Positions 17,952 to 26,085 of a stretch of DNA of 64,000 nt are shown piece by piece; the stretch's first letter is position 1; each line of letters starts with the position of its first letter. A program made the translations under genes and the position numbers. This DNA comes from Azospirillum sp. TSO22-1 (lineage in GTDB: Bacteria > Pseudomonadota > Alphaproteobacteria > Azospirillales > Azospirillaceae). The notes beneath the pieces are model-generated. The model saw only the letters and a list, made by a program, of their open reading frames with translations, made no database searches and had not been told where the DNA came from. The stretch covers positions 1 to 64,000 of the forward strand of contig NZ_LGQZ01000057.1 of NCBI RefSeq assembly GCF_003116015.1. The letters are read 5' to 3'.

Positions 17952-20144
17952 GTGCATCCCGTGCCCCTCGCCCCGGCCGCCAAGCCCGCCCGCGACAAGC
18001 AGGCCGCCCGGCGGCTGCCGGCCCTGCGCGACGACCTGGCGCTGCTGCCGGCCCCCACCGGGCTCGACGGAGCGCCGGGCTGGACCATCCATGACCCGGT
18101 CCGCAACCGCTATTTCCGGATCGGGCCTGAAGCCTTCGCGCTGATCGCCCACTGGCATCACGCCGATCCTCGCACCATCGCGGCTTCGGTGGCGGCGGAG
18201 TCCCTGTTCGAGCCGACCATCGACGACGTGATGGGCTTCTGCCAGTTCCTGGCGGCCAACAACCTGGTCGAGACCACCGACACCGCCTACCTGACCCGCC
18301 AGGCGGCGGCAGGCAAGGAGGGCTGGTTCTGGTGGCTGATCCACAACTACCTGTTCTTCCGCATTCCCCTGGTCCGCCCCGACCGTTTCCTGTCCGCAAC
18401 GTCGGGCTGGGTGGCGCCTTTCTACAGCCGGGCGTGGCTGGTCTTCGTCCTGCTGTCGGGGCTTGCCGGGGGGCTGCTGCTGGCGCGGCAATGGGACGCC
18501 TTCCTCCACAGCTTCCAGCATTTCTTCAGCCCGGAGGGGCTGGTCCTCTACGGCGCCGCCCTGACGGGCACCAAGATCGTCCACGAGTTGGGCCACGCCT
18601 ACACCGCCAAGCGCTTCGGATGCCGGGTGCCGACGATGGGCGTTGCCTTCCTGGTGATGTGGCCGGTGCTCTACACCGACACCACCGACGCGTGGCGGCT
18701 GGTGTCGCGCCGGCAGCGGCTGGCGGTCGGTGCCGCCGGCATGCTGGCCGAACTGACGCTGGCGGTCTTTGCGACCCTGGCCTGGAGCTTCCTGCCCGAC
18801 GGGCCGTTGCGCAGCGCCGCCTATTTCCTGGCGACGGTCAGTTGGGTGGCGACGCTGGCGATCAACCTCAGCCCCTTCATGCGCTTCGATGGTTACTATC
18901 TGCTGTCGGACGCGCTGGACGTGCCGAATCTTCAGGACCGTGCCTTCCGGTTGGCGCGCTGGAAGCTTCGGGAATGGTTGTTCGGGTTGGGGGAGCCGCC
19001 ACCGGAGCAGATGTCGCCCCGCCTGCGTCGCACCTTGCTGGTCTATTCCTACGCCACTTGGATCTACCGTCTGGTGCTGTTCCTCGGCATCGCGCTGCTG
19101 GTCTACCACGTTGCCGTCAAGGTGCTGGGCATCCTTCTGTTCGCCATCGAGATCGGTTGGTTCGTTGCCCGGCCTTTCATTTCCGAGGCCAAGGCATGCT
19201 GGGAATTGCGGGACCGGTTCCGTCTGAACACCCGCCTGCTGATGACGGGCATCGGGCTGGCCGCCCTGGTCGGGCTGACCGTACTGCCGGTGACCGGCAC
19301 GGTGCCGGTGCCGGCGGTGTGGCGGGCCGCGCGCTTCACCACCGTCTACGCGCCGTTCCCGGCCCGGCTGGAGGAGACGTTGGTCAAGCCCGGCCAGCGG
19401 GTGGGGGAGGGCGACCCGCTGTTCCGGCTCGCCGCCCCTGACCTGGAGGGCAAGCTGCGCCAGACCGAACTGCGCATCGACTGGATGCAGGAGCAGATCG
19501 CCCGCCTGTCGTCCAGCCGTGAGCAACTCGACCGCCTGCGCGCGATGGAGGAGGATCTGGCGGGCGCCCTGGCCGAGCGGCAGGGGCTGCTGGACAGCCG
19601 GAACCGGCTGGAGATTCGGGCACCTCTGTCCGGCGTGGTGACCGACATGGAGGATGCCCTGCTGCCCGGCCGCTGGCTGGGGCCGAAACTGGGCTTGGCG
19701 ACGATCGTGGCGCCGGGGCCGGGCGAACTGATCGGCTATGTCGCCGAGGCCGACCTGGATCGGCTGCGGCCGGGGGCGGTGGCGCGCTTTCATCCCGACG
19801 ACCCGCTGCATGCCCGGCTGGACGCCCGGGTGCGGGCGGTCAACCCGGTCAGCGTCGCGGTTCTGGATGTTCCGGCGCTTGCCTCGATCAACGGTGGGCC
19901 GGTGGCGGTGGAAGGACAGAACGGGGGCACCGGGGGAGGGGCCGGCAACCCCGCGAGTTCCGCCGGCCGCGCGGCGCTGAGCCCGGTGGAGGCGGTCTAC
20001 CGCATCGTGCTCGACGTCGAGGCGGCAAACGGCCCGGCCCATGTGACGCGCGGCATCGCCCGCGTCGAGGGCGATGCCCGCAGCATCGCCGAGCGTTTCT
20101 GGCGCAGCGCCGCCGCCGTTTTCATCCGCGAGACCGGCTTCTGA
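17952..20144 (+). CDS. PqqD-like / M50 site-2-protease / HlyD fusion membrane protein
   Basis: 730 residues, GTG start. Residues ~40-105 (WTIHDPVRNRYFRIGPEAFA to VMGFCQFLAANNLVE) resemble the PqqD-like winged fold that binds leader peptides. The membrane part has the M50 zinc motif HELGH at 211-215 (KIVHELGHAYTAKRFGC) and the second conserved segment FMRFDGYYLLSD, with Asp at 313. Several further helices follow. From ~463 a HlyD region begins (VYAPFPARLEETLVKPGQRV), with a hairpin near 490-535 and RAPLSGVVTD. The zinc ligands are intact, so it is probably an active intramembrane protease. Related 'peptide zinc metalloprotease' proteins occur with exported peptides. It is last in the operon and its stop lies 190 bases before the integrated element. 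Confidence 0.85.
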   Translation: MHPVPLAPAAKPARDKQAARRLPALRDDLALLPAPTGLDGAPGWTIHDPVRNRYFRIGPEAFALIAHWHHADPRTIAASVAAESLFEPTIDDVMGFCQFLAANNLVETTDTAYLTRQAAAGKEGWFWWLIHNYLFFRIPLVRPDRFLSATSGWVAPFYSRAWLVFVLLSGLAGGLLLARQWDAFLHSFQHFFSPEGLVLYGAALTGTKIVHELGHAYTAKRFGCRVPTMGVAFLVMWPVLYTDTTDAWRLVSRRQRLAVGAAGMLAELTLAVFATLAWSFLPDGPLRSAAYFLATVSWVATLAINLSPFMRFDGYYLLSDALDVPNLQDRAFRLARWKLREWLFGLGEPPPEQMSPRLRRTLLVYSYATWIYRLVLFLGIALLVYHVAVKVLGILLFAIEIGWFVARPFISEAKACWELRDRFRLNTRLLMTGIGLAALVGLTVLPVTGTVPVPAVWRAARFTTVYAPFPARLEETLVKPGQRVGEGDPLFRLAAPDLEGKLRQTELRIDWMQEQIARLSSSREQLDRLRAMEEDLAGALAERQGLLDSRNRLEIRAPLSGVVTDMEDALLPGRWLGPKLGLATIVAPGPGELIGYVAEADLDRLRPGAVARFHPDDPLHARLDARVRAVNPVSVAVLDVPALASINGGPVAVEGQNGGTGGGAGNPASSAGRAALSPVEAVYRIVLDVEAANGPAHVTRGIARVEGDARSIAERFWRSAAAVFIRETGF

Positions 20145-20718
20145 ACGGGTTCCCAAACCGTCCATGCCGCGTTGCTGCACGCCGACCCACTATCGTCTCC
20201 GCAAGGATGGCAGAGGTCCACGAGAGATGCTGGTTGGCTCGGAGGTGCGAAGGAGTGTCGAGGTTGCGGCGAGTTGGCATCGGGCGTTAGAGAAGGACAG
20301 CCATCGATAAGCCATCCGCCCGGCATGGATCTGGTTGGCGTCCCCACGGGGAGAGTTCGAACGCCACGCCGCAACATGCTGATGAGATTACTGCTTCCGC
20401 CACCAGATTTAGGAAATGGGCGCGTGTTGCACCGACGTGTGTCACACGTCGATGCCCTTGTCAACAACTGTACTGTCACCTTGTGTACATAGTCGTTTGC
20501 ACCGTCGATCCCAGTGCCGGAACCCGCCGACCACCATGCTCGCGGCCGGCTGGCGTGGGGTGCGGCTCCCGCGCCTCACGGCGGAGGATGGGACGCACAT
20601 CTGCTTGTCAATTCTGTGGAGTCGCTAACGACAGAGGGAACTCAGTCGAACTTGACCCTTCCCTGGTGGTACAGATCGGGGTATATTTTCACCAAAATCT
20701 TTACTAGGGAATAGGCAT
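20145..20718. other. Intergenic region holding the left end of the integrated element
   Basis: 574 bases without a supportable gene. The left ~190 bases are chromosomal flank after the export operon. The att repeat at 20336-20352 marks the element boundary. To the right the composition becomes AT-richer, and AGGGAATAGG just before the ATG at 20719 is the ribosome binding site of the DUF262 gene. Small open frames here have no family resemblance or good start signals. Confidence 0.5.
20336..20352. repeat. attL copy of the 17-bp core
   Basis: TGGCGTCCCCACGGGGA, identical to 32475-32491, where it is the 3' end of tRNA-Glu with its CCA (complement strand). After the core a similar TTCGAAC follows with a GAG insertion, so this is a partial tRNA-end duplicate left by site-specific integration. 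Confidence 0.8.
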
Positions 20719-21963
20719 ATGAGTAGTGCTGAGAGTGGCAGCGTCGATCCCCAATCTCTTTCAGTCCCCTTGGTAACGCAGCCAACTCGCTCGCAGAGTG
20801 AAAGCGTTGAAACAGTAATAAACAGGCTAAACAGGGATGAGTACTTTATTCCTGATTACCAGCGCGACAGCGATCAATGGGATCTTGAGAAAGAATCGAA
20901 ATTTATAGAATCAATCGTTAATAATTTAACGATCCCGGCCTTCTTTCTATATGAAAACGAAGATGGACGGCATGAAGTAGTAGATGGCCAACAAAGGCTA
21001 AGCACACTCAGAAAATTTTTTAATGATCAGATGAGGATGTCTGAAGCCGAAGAGGTGAATTACCTAATTCCGGCGTCAATACAGTATGCTGGAAAGAAAT
21101 ATTCTGAACTTGATATTCGCCTAAAGAGAATATTCCTTCAGTATCCGCTAACTCTGATATTCCTACCTTCATCAATGAAGCTGAGTGCAAAGCTTGAAGT
21201 TTTTAGAAGGATCAATGAGGGCGGGACTCCGCTAACTGGGCAAGACATTCGCCTTGCCTACTATAGCGAGTCCAAGAGCGTTTACGGAATTCGCGTCGCA
21301 GGAATATACAAAAAAGAAGCAAATTCTGCCAGAAGAATGATTGAGAGAGCAGAAAAAATTGGAATCGGATATCCTTGGGAGAGGCATGCGCTCCCACAAG
21401 AGTACTGGGAGGATTGGTGGTCTGAAAGAGATCGCACCAAAGGGCAGACGCCTTCCCACATGTATCTCTGGTATCTTGTTGCCCTTCACCGCGAAGTACT
21501 AGACAGGATATTGAAAAACCCGGCTTATCTAAACATTAGCTTTAGAGGCACTATAGATGAAGCACTTGATATATACTGTGCGCAGCTTTATTATCAGGAC
21601 ACAAACACCTCTTCCGAAAAGCTTATTCCTGGAGCTGACGATATAACTGGCAAACTATTCGACAATTTTGCCAAGTGGCTGGGCATCGTACTTGGGGAAA
21701 AGCTACCTCGATTGAGCATCGAAAAATATCGACAGCTCGCGATATTTATCGCGGCAGCGACAGAGCTTAACATTGACAGCGATGCCCTAACGGACACCCA
21801 TTGGAATTTAATTGGAAGCTTTATTCAAAATCCTCGAGAAGCTGGAAAACAAATTCTCGGTGGGGATGGATACCCGGAACCAAAAGGACGATGGCTAGGG
21901 CAAAAAGGTCAAAAAATTCAATTTGAGAAGGCAATTGAGGTGATGAAGAACATTGTCAAATAA
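20719..21963 (+). CDS. DUF262 (GmrS/ParB-like) protein
   Basis: 414 residues, AT-rich coding unlike its surroundings. The N-terminal part is a DUF262 domain: FIPDYQRDSDQWDLEKESKF near residue 43, PAFFLYEN and VVDGQQRLSTLRKFF (DGQQR at 89-93), the ParB/Srx-like nucleotide-binding motif. EVFRRINEGGTPLTGQDIRL follows. The C-terminal half is helical without a nuclease motif. In GmrSD-type modification-dependent restriction enzymes, a DUF262 NTPase domain is joined to a DUF1524 HNH nuclease; here a small HNH protein is encoded by the next, overlapping gene. The role in defence is inferred from family and pairing. ATG is preceded by AGGGAATAGG. Confidence 0.88.
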   Translation: MSSAESGSVDPQSLSVPLVTQPTRSQSESVETVINRLNRDEYFIPDYQRDSDQWDLEKESKFIESIVNNLTIPAFFLYENEDGRHEVVDGQQRLSTLRKFFNDQMRMSEAEEVNYLIPASIQYAGKKYSELDIRLKRIFLQYPLTLIFLPSSMKLSAKLEVFRRINEGGTPLTGQDIRLAYYSESKSVYGIRVAGIYKKEANSARRMIERAEKIGIGYPWERHALPQEYWEDWWSERDRTKGQTPSHMYLWYLVALHREVLDRILKNPAYLNISFRGTIDEALDIYCAQLYYQDTNTSSEKLIPGADDITGKLFDNFAKWLGIVLGEKLPRLSIEKYRQLAIFIAAATELNIDSDALTDTHWNLIGSFIQNPREAGKQILGGDGYPEPKGRWLGQKGQKIQFEKAIEVMKNIVK

Positions 21964-22234
21964 TCTGCCTACTGGGCTCCCTTCCTGCGATCCATATGCC
22001 CGACTGTTTCCGGCTTCTTGGATAGATGCGTACTACAGGTTGCACTTTAGTAAGGCAGAAAATGGGTACGTGTGCCCTCTATGCAAAGGTGTTTTTCGAG
22101 GGCCACGTGGCATTAGAATGCTTCGTGGCGACCATATTCTTCCTTATTCGAGAGGTGGCCTTACAACGTGGAATAACTTGCAACTGCTATGCTTTACTTG
22201 CAACTCAAGAAAGAGTGACTCCATACAAAGATAA
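21953..22234 (+). CDS. Small HNH endonuclease paired with DUF262 protein
   Basis: 93 residues from a TTG at 21953 that overlaps the DUF262 stop by 11 bases, so it is translationally coupled. The whole protein is one HNH fold: zinc cysteines CPLC (41, 44) and CFTC (80, 83), catalytic GDH (Asp60-His61), then LPYSRGG and NNLQLLC with Asn74/75. It is the likely cutting subunit of a two-gene restriction system. Family GmrSD enzymes carry the nuclease in the same chain or with DUF1524, so a free McrA-like HNH partner is a variant. The TTG start is the only candidate compatible with the overlap. Confidence 0.85.
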   Translation: MSNNLPTGLPSCDPYARLFPASWIDAYYRLHFSKAENGYVCPLCKGVFRGPRGIRMLRGDHILPYSRGGLTTWNNLQLLCFTCNSRKSDSIQR

Positions 22235-22332
22235 CCCACCCACTCGGGAGCGTTTGGCTTCAGTTCGTAAATAGGTGAGGTTGCTTGCAAGTCGCCAAGC
22301 TCAAATGGTGCGCACCTGTCGTGGAGGCCACC

Positions 22333-22992
22333 ATGTCGCCAGTATCGTCATCCACGCCGCCATACCGCAAACGAACGTGTTGGGAAATTGCACATCGCCG
22401 GGCAGCGCAGGCACGGGAGCGGCGCCGCCGGGGGCGCAGTCGGGGCGGCACGCTGACGGCCTCGGCGGTCGTGCGGGATCTCGTCACGGGGCTGGAGGGG
22501 CAGGTCCTCATCGCGCTGGCGGTAACGCTGGCGACGGCTGCCGTCGAGATGGCAGCCGGGCCGTGGCGCCGGCCAGCGCCGCATCCGGCCGTCCCGCCAC
22601 CGTCCCGTCGTCCGACGCCGGCTCGACGGCCGGAGGTGGTCCACGGGTTGCTGGCGTTCGCGGATGCGCTCCCTGGCGAGACTCTTGCCGAATACCAAGC
22701 GCGCCATCGTCCAGCAGCGGCTGCCCGCTACCGGGCGGCGGCCGGATCGCAGGCGCGGTGGCTGCGCCGCGCTCTGGCAGGTGACGAGGGCGCCACGGCC
22801 CGGCTCACGCCGGCTCTGCGTGCCACGCTGGTCGGTCTCGATCCCGCGGCGCGGGATGATCTCGCCACGCTGCCGCGGGAGAGGCTGGCACGGCTGATTC
22901 CGGCGATCGTGGCCGGAGAATACGCGCCGCCGCCCGTCGAGCCGCCGCCAGACGCGGCGCCCGACGTCGCACCGGAGGAGGCCGCCCCTTGA
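22333..22992 (+). CDS. Hypothetical protein of the mobile element
   Basis: 219 residues from the ATG with GTGGAGG 6 bases upstream; the frame is open from 22285. An Arg-rich N-terminal helix (RRAAQARERRRRGRSRGG) is followed by a hydrophobic Ala-rich stretch (VLIALAVTLATAAVEMAAG), a Pro/Arg linker, helices (RARWLRRALAGDEG, LPRERLARLIPAIVAGEY) and an acidic Pro-rich tail. No family is recognised. GC content is back to the high level of the mobilization genes, so it differs in origin from the DUF262 pair just upstream. It may belong to the mobilization or replication functions. Confidence 0.5.
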   Translation: MSPVSSSTPPYRKRTCWEIAHRRAAQARERRRRGRSRGGTLTASAVVRDLVTGLEGQVLIALAVTLATAAVEMAAGPWRRPAPHPAVPPPSRRPTPARRPEVVHGLLAFADALPGETLAEYQARHRPAAAARYRAAAGSQARWLRRALAGDEGATARLTPALRATLVGLDPAARDDLATLPRERLARLIPAIVAGEYAPPPVEPPPDAAPDVAPEEAAP

Positions 22993-22998
22993 GCTTCC

Positions 22999-23274
22999 TC
23001 ACCGCCACTCGAATACTTCATTCGCCTGCCGCGGATCGCTCCATCCGTGGGCAACGATTACCTCGACGTCGCCGTCGTCGTTGATGGCGGCTTCGATATG
23101 GCTGATATCAGAAACGATATCGCCAATCAGAGACTCGATCTCATAAGGCTCCGCTGGGTCATGCATGAGTACCGCCGCAGTATATAGATCAATGCGGTCG
23201 GCGATTTTCTCCTCGGTTCCGACTGGAATCATCGGAAATCCGGCGGTATTGATCTCTACGTACGTGTTGTGCAT
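22999..23274 (-). CDS. Hypothetical small acidic protein
   Basis: 91 residues with GAGGTGG 5 bases before the ATG. The composition is acidic (EEKIADRIDLYTAAVLMHDP, IVSDISHIEAAINDDGDVEV) with no membrane segment or known motif. It is convergent with the preceding gene, 6 bases away, and moderate in GC. The 200 bases to its right (23275-23476) are AT-rich and show nothing else. It could be an antitoxin-like or regulatory accessory protein, but nothing in the sequence establishes that. Confidence 0.5.
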   Translation of the reverse strand: MHNTYVEINTAGFPMIPVGTEEKIADRIDLYTAAVLMHDPAEPYEIESLIGDIVSDISHIEAAINDDGDVEVIVAHGWSDPRQANEVFEWR

Positions 23275-23476
23275 CTCGCCACCTCATCTATAATCGTGAG
23301 TGCGATGCAACGATAAACAGGCATCAAAGCCTGCTGTCAATGGGAAATAACGAATTATCTAAAATATTTTTTGAGGAATTGTCAACATTTAGGCTGCTGT
23401 TCGTGCCGTTATCGTCATGTTGAATTACCATTCACATGGGGTTGGCCTTCCCGCGCTTTGGCCTGTTATCAGAATT

Positions 23477-24106
23477 TCATTTCGCATACCTACCCATTAT
23501 CACTCTTCCCCATATGTTGACAACATCCCGTCCCGCTTCAATCCCGTGTGGCGCGCCCTTCTTGGTCGCCCAGTGGTCGAACGCCAATGCCTCAGCCTCC
23601 TCATTTCTAGTTATCCAGTAGACCGGAAATTGTTCACACAGATCTCTCCTTGTGTTCTCTTCCCGTATTTTATTCCCATGCCTCTCCACTGACTCCAGTT
23701 CGTCATCGCTGAATCTGTCGTAAATTGAATGAAATAGCTCGTGGTACAATGTAGTGAGCGGATTAAAGCCGCCACAGAACCCGACCACTATGGACGTTTT
23801 GAGATAATCGCACCGCCCCGTCGAATGCGAGGGCCGCCACCTTCTCGCCCCGTGTTCTTTTAGAAATCCTTCGTTCATTCCTTCGATTATTGGGGTGAAC
23901 GGCTCAAATCCGTGGAGTACGGGTCCCATGGCGCATCGCACGCGTGGATTTATCCGCATGGCCTCCGTGTATCTCGCCATGTCGCCACCGTTGATTGGCC
24001 AATAGATTGTCTCCCCTTCTCCGAAGGAGAACCAGTCATCACCTACATCCTCAAGGGGGCGTTCAATGAAGGCGCGTCCACCCCAAATCAATGCTTTATC
24101 CATCAC
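23477..24106 (-). CDS. HExxH zincin-like protein coupled to the relaxase
   Basis: 209 residues. The start overlaps the relaxase stop (ATGA), so it is translated after the relaxase. The central motif TTLYHELFHSIYDRF (His122, Glu123, His126) followed by SDDELESVERHGNKIREEN is a zincin-type HExxH helix with a possible downstream Glu ligand. N-terminal sequence (RAFIERPLEDVGDDWFSFGE) and the C-terminus (EEAEALAFDHWATKKGAPHG) match nothing I know. No signal peptide is visible. GC content is lower than the relaxase's. It may be a metallopeptidase moved with the mobilization module, or unrelated cargo. Confidence 0.6.
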   Translation of the reverse strand: MMDKALIWGGRAFIERPLEDVGDDWFSFGEGETIYWPINGGDMARYTEAMRINPRVRCAMGPVLHGFEPFTPIIEGMNEGFLKEHGARRWRPSHSTGRCDYLKTSIVVGFCGGFNPLTTLYHELFHSIYDRFSDDELESVERHGNKIREENTRRDLCEQFPVYWITRNEEAEALAFDHWATKKGAPHGIEAGRDVVNIWGRVIMGRYAK

Positions 24107-26085
24107 TTCCGCCCTCCTTCATCATGGTCAGCGTTGCCGACCCATTTCGGGATGAGCCGAGGACCAGGAGCGTCCGGCTCCGGCGTCGGCACCGTCCCGT
24201 GGCCGTCCCGCGGCGCGGGACGCGGCGGCCGGACGAGACGGACTGCGGCGTCGATGTTGCCCCGTCCCGCGGTCTCCGTCACAGCGCGCCGGCCGGCGAG
24301 GACAGCGGCCTCCACCCGGCGGAGGGCTTCCCGTCGCTCGGCGTCCCGTCGTCCGTCCCGTCCGACGGCGGCGACAGTCCGGCAGGACACGGCGGCGTCC
24401 CGCTCCGCCGCCCGCTCCGCCCTGACGGCGGCGTCATGGACGGCCTCGAGCCGCTCCCTCTCCTGCCGCCACCACCGCGTCCGTCCCGTGATCGCTGCCC
24501 ACAGGCCGGACGGCCGACGCTCGTCATGCTTGTCGAGTGCCCGTCCGGCGCCGCGCCGGACTTCCTCGGCGTCGCGAAGCCGCGCTGTAGTCGCAGCCTC
24601 CGCGGCCAGCGCCGCCGCCCGCTGTCGGCGACGCGCTTCAATCTCCTCCATCCCGCGCCGGATCGCCGAGAGCGCGGCATCCTGTGCCCCGGCGGCGTCC
24701 ATTGCCGCCGCCAACACGGTGTCACCCGGCCGGGGCGATCCCCCGGCGAGGACGGCGGCCTCGGCGCGTCGCCGGCCATCGCGGGAGGCCCGCCGCGGTG
24801 CGCCCCGTCCCTCGCGGGACGGCAGGGCTTCCCGTCGGGCGTCCCGTGACGTCCCGTGCGTGCCGGCCGTCGCGGTGGCGGCCGTCAAAGCGTGCGCGAG
24901 GGCGGCGTCGCCCGGCCGCGCCGCTCCTCCGGTCAGTGCGGCGGCTTCGCCGCGGCGGCTGAGGCGAGGCGGGCGAGGTCCGCTTGCATCGCGGTCACCA
25001 TCTCCAGGAGCATCGCGAGTGCCTGCAAAATTTTCTCGATCCGATCTTCCTCCCCGGCTCCAGTCTCCGTCAGCAACTCGATGATTTTCGACGTGTCGAC
25101 CTTCGTCGCCGTGATCGTCTGCGCGATCACGGCTGACGACGGCGGCCGGGACTGCTGCGTGGTCATGTGCTGTCTCCTGCGGCGGCTGCATGGTGTCCGG
25201 CAGCGTGCCGGCGCGATCACGGATGGCCCGGCGGGCTTGCTCCAGCGGAGGCAGGGCCAGCGCTGCCACGACCTCACGTGCAGCCCGTGCACCCGGCCCC
25301 TTGACGCCCGCGGCCTTCGCCCCTGCGTTGACGGCACGCGCCCACGGGTGCGCGGCGCCCGTCCCGTCGACGACGACGGGTCCCTCAACTCCGGCAGCGA
25401 GCCGCAGCCCGCGCCATCCAAGTGCGGCCTCAAGGTCGGGCGCCTGATACGCCTCCCACGCGGCACGCCGGACATCGGTGAGGGACACCGCCGTCCGCTC
25501 GGCCTGTGCCCTTTCCCTCGGCGTCGCCGGCGCGACGGGACGGACGCGGTGTAGCAGTCCGGCGGCCCGCATTGCCTCGGCGACATCGTGGCGTCCCTCG
25601 CGCTCCAGGGCGGCGGCCACAGCGTGGTTGTGGCGCCCGGTGACGAACGGCAAGCCCTCGTCATGCTCGGTGATCCGATGGATCTTCTCCCGGCGGAGGA
25701 AATCGTGGTCAAGCCGGATCGCCCTCCCGTCTGTGAGGACCCGCGAATACACGCGATGCCGGTGCTCGCGGCCGCCCTTGAGATGGACAGCCTCGAAAAA
25801 TGCTTGGTGCGCAAGGCCGAACTCGGCTTCGAAGCGCGTCCAGTAGCGCGCCCACTGCCCCTCGCTCCATCCGGCACCGGGCGGCGGGTCGGCATGGACG
25901 TGGTACAGAGGGGTTTGGGTGCGGGCGTGGGCTGCGATGTCGCCAATCTCGGCGACCTGCTCCCGGATCGCGGCGCTGATCAGCCCGCGGGACGCGCCGG
26001 GACGCACCGTCTGGCCGTGGCGGGTGTCGGCAAGGTGCCTGCCGAGAGCGCGGCCTCCGGCGCCGCGGGTTGCACCGCCAATCAC
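24103..26085 (-). CDS. Relaxase / mobilization nuclease
   Basis: 660 residues. The relaxase region is in the first ~270: YHVHADPPPG (His62, His64), GREHRHRVYSRV (His108, His110), LDHDFLRREKIHRITEHDEG and VTGRHNHAVAAALE. These are the metal-binding His motifs and following helix of MobA/VirD2-like relaxases that nick oriT. No catalytic tyrosine was assigned with confidence. The C-terminal half is Arg/Ala/Asp-rich, low-complexity and helical. Part of it overlaps a second gene in another frame (24933-25166). The start overlaps the upstream accessory gene stop by ATGA and the stop overlaps the HExxH gene start. This gives a three-gene mobilization operon. Confidence 0.85.
   Translation of the reverse strand: MIGGATRGAGGRALGRHLADTRHGQTVRPGASRGLISAAIREQVAEIGDIAAHARTQTPLYHVHADPPPGAGWSEGQWARYWTRFEAEFGLAHQAFFEAVHLKGGREHRHRVYSRVLTDGRAIRLDHDFLRREKIHRITEHDEGLPFVTGRHNHAVAAALEREGRHDVAEAMRAAGLLHRVRPVAPATPRERAQAERTAVSLTDVRRAAWEAYQAPDLEAALGWRGLRLAAGVEGPVVVDGTGAAHPWARAVNAGAKAAGVKGPGARAAREVVAALALPPLEQARRAIRDRAGTLPDTMQPPQETAHDHAAVPAAVVSRDRADDHGDEGRHVENHRVADGDWSRGGRSDRENFAGTRDAPGDGDRDASGPRPPRLSRRGEAAALTGGAARPGDAALAHALTAATATAGTHGTSRDARREALPSREGRGAPRRASRDGRRRAEAAVLAGGSPRPGDTVLAAAMDAAGAQDAALSAIRRGMEEIEARRRQRAAALAAEAATTARLRDAEEVRRGAGRALDKHDERRPSGLWAAITGRTRWWRQERERLEAVHDAAVRAERAAERDAAVSCRTVAAVGRDGRRDAERREALRRVEAAVLAGRRAVTETAGRGNIDAAVRLVRPPRPAPRDGHGTVPTPEPDAPGPRLIPKWVGNADHDEGGRK
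24933..25166 (-). CDS. Small protein nested inside the relaxase gene, MobB-like arrangement
   Basis: 77 residues in a different frame within the relaxase gene. It has its own start signal, AGGAGACAGCAC before ATG at 25166, a strong Shine-Dalgarno at proper spacing. The product is a compact helical protein (KVDTSKIIELLTETGAGEED, RIEKILQALAMLLEMVTAMQ) with a hydrophobic helix near 45-60 and ends KPPH. In IncQ plasmids mobB lies entirely inside mobA in another frame and helps the relaxase at oriT and the membrane; this looks like a parallel case. The relaxase frame over the same DNA is low-complexity, which fits constraint from the nested frame. Confidence 0.62.
   Translation of the reverse strand: MTTQQSRPPSSAVIAQTITATKVDTSKIIELLTETGAGEEDRIEKILQALAMLLEMVTAMQADLARLASAAAAKPPH

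Noticed and set aside
15981..20180. 1,399-codon minus-strand frame across the export operon
   Set aside because: Antisense to three clearly coding genes; no family resemblance.
20336..20365. Second tRNA gene at the left end of the element
   Set aside because: Only the 17-base 3' end and a degenerate T-loop are present; no anticodon or D arm.
24933..25946. 337-codon extension of the nested gene
   Set aside because: The part before ATG 25166 is disordered shadow of the relaxase frame; the AGGAGA box supports only the short protein.
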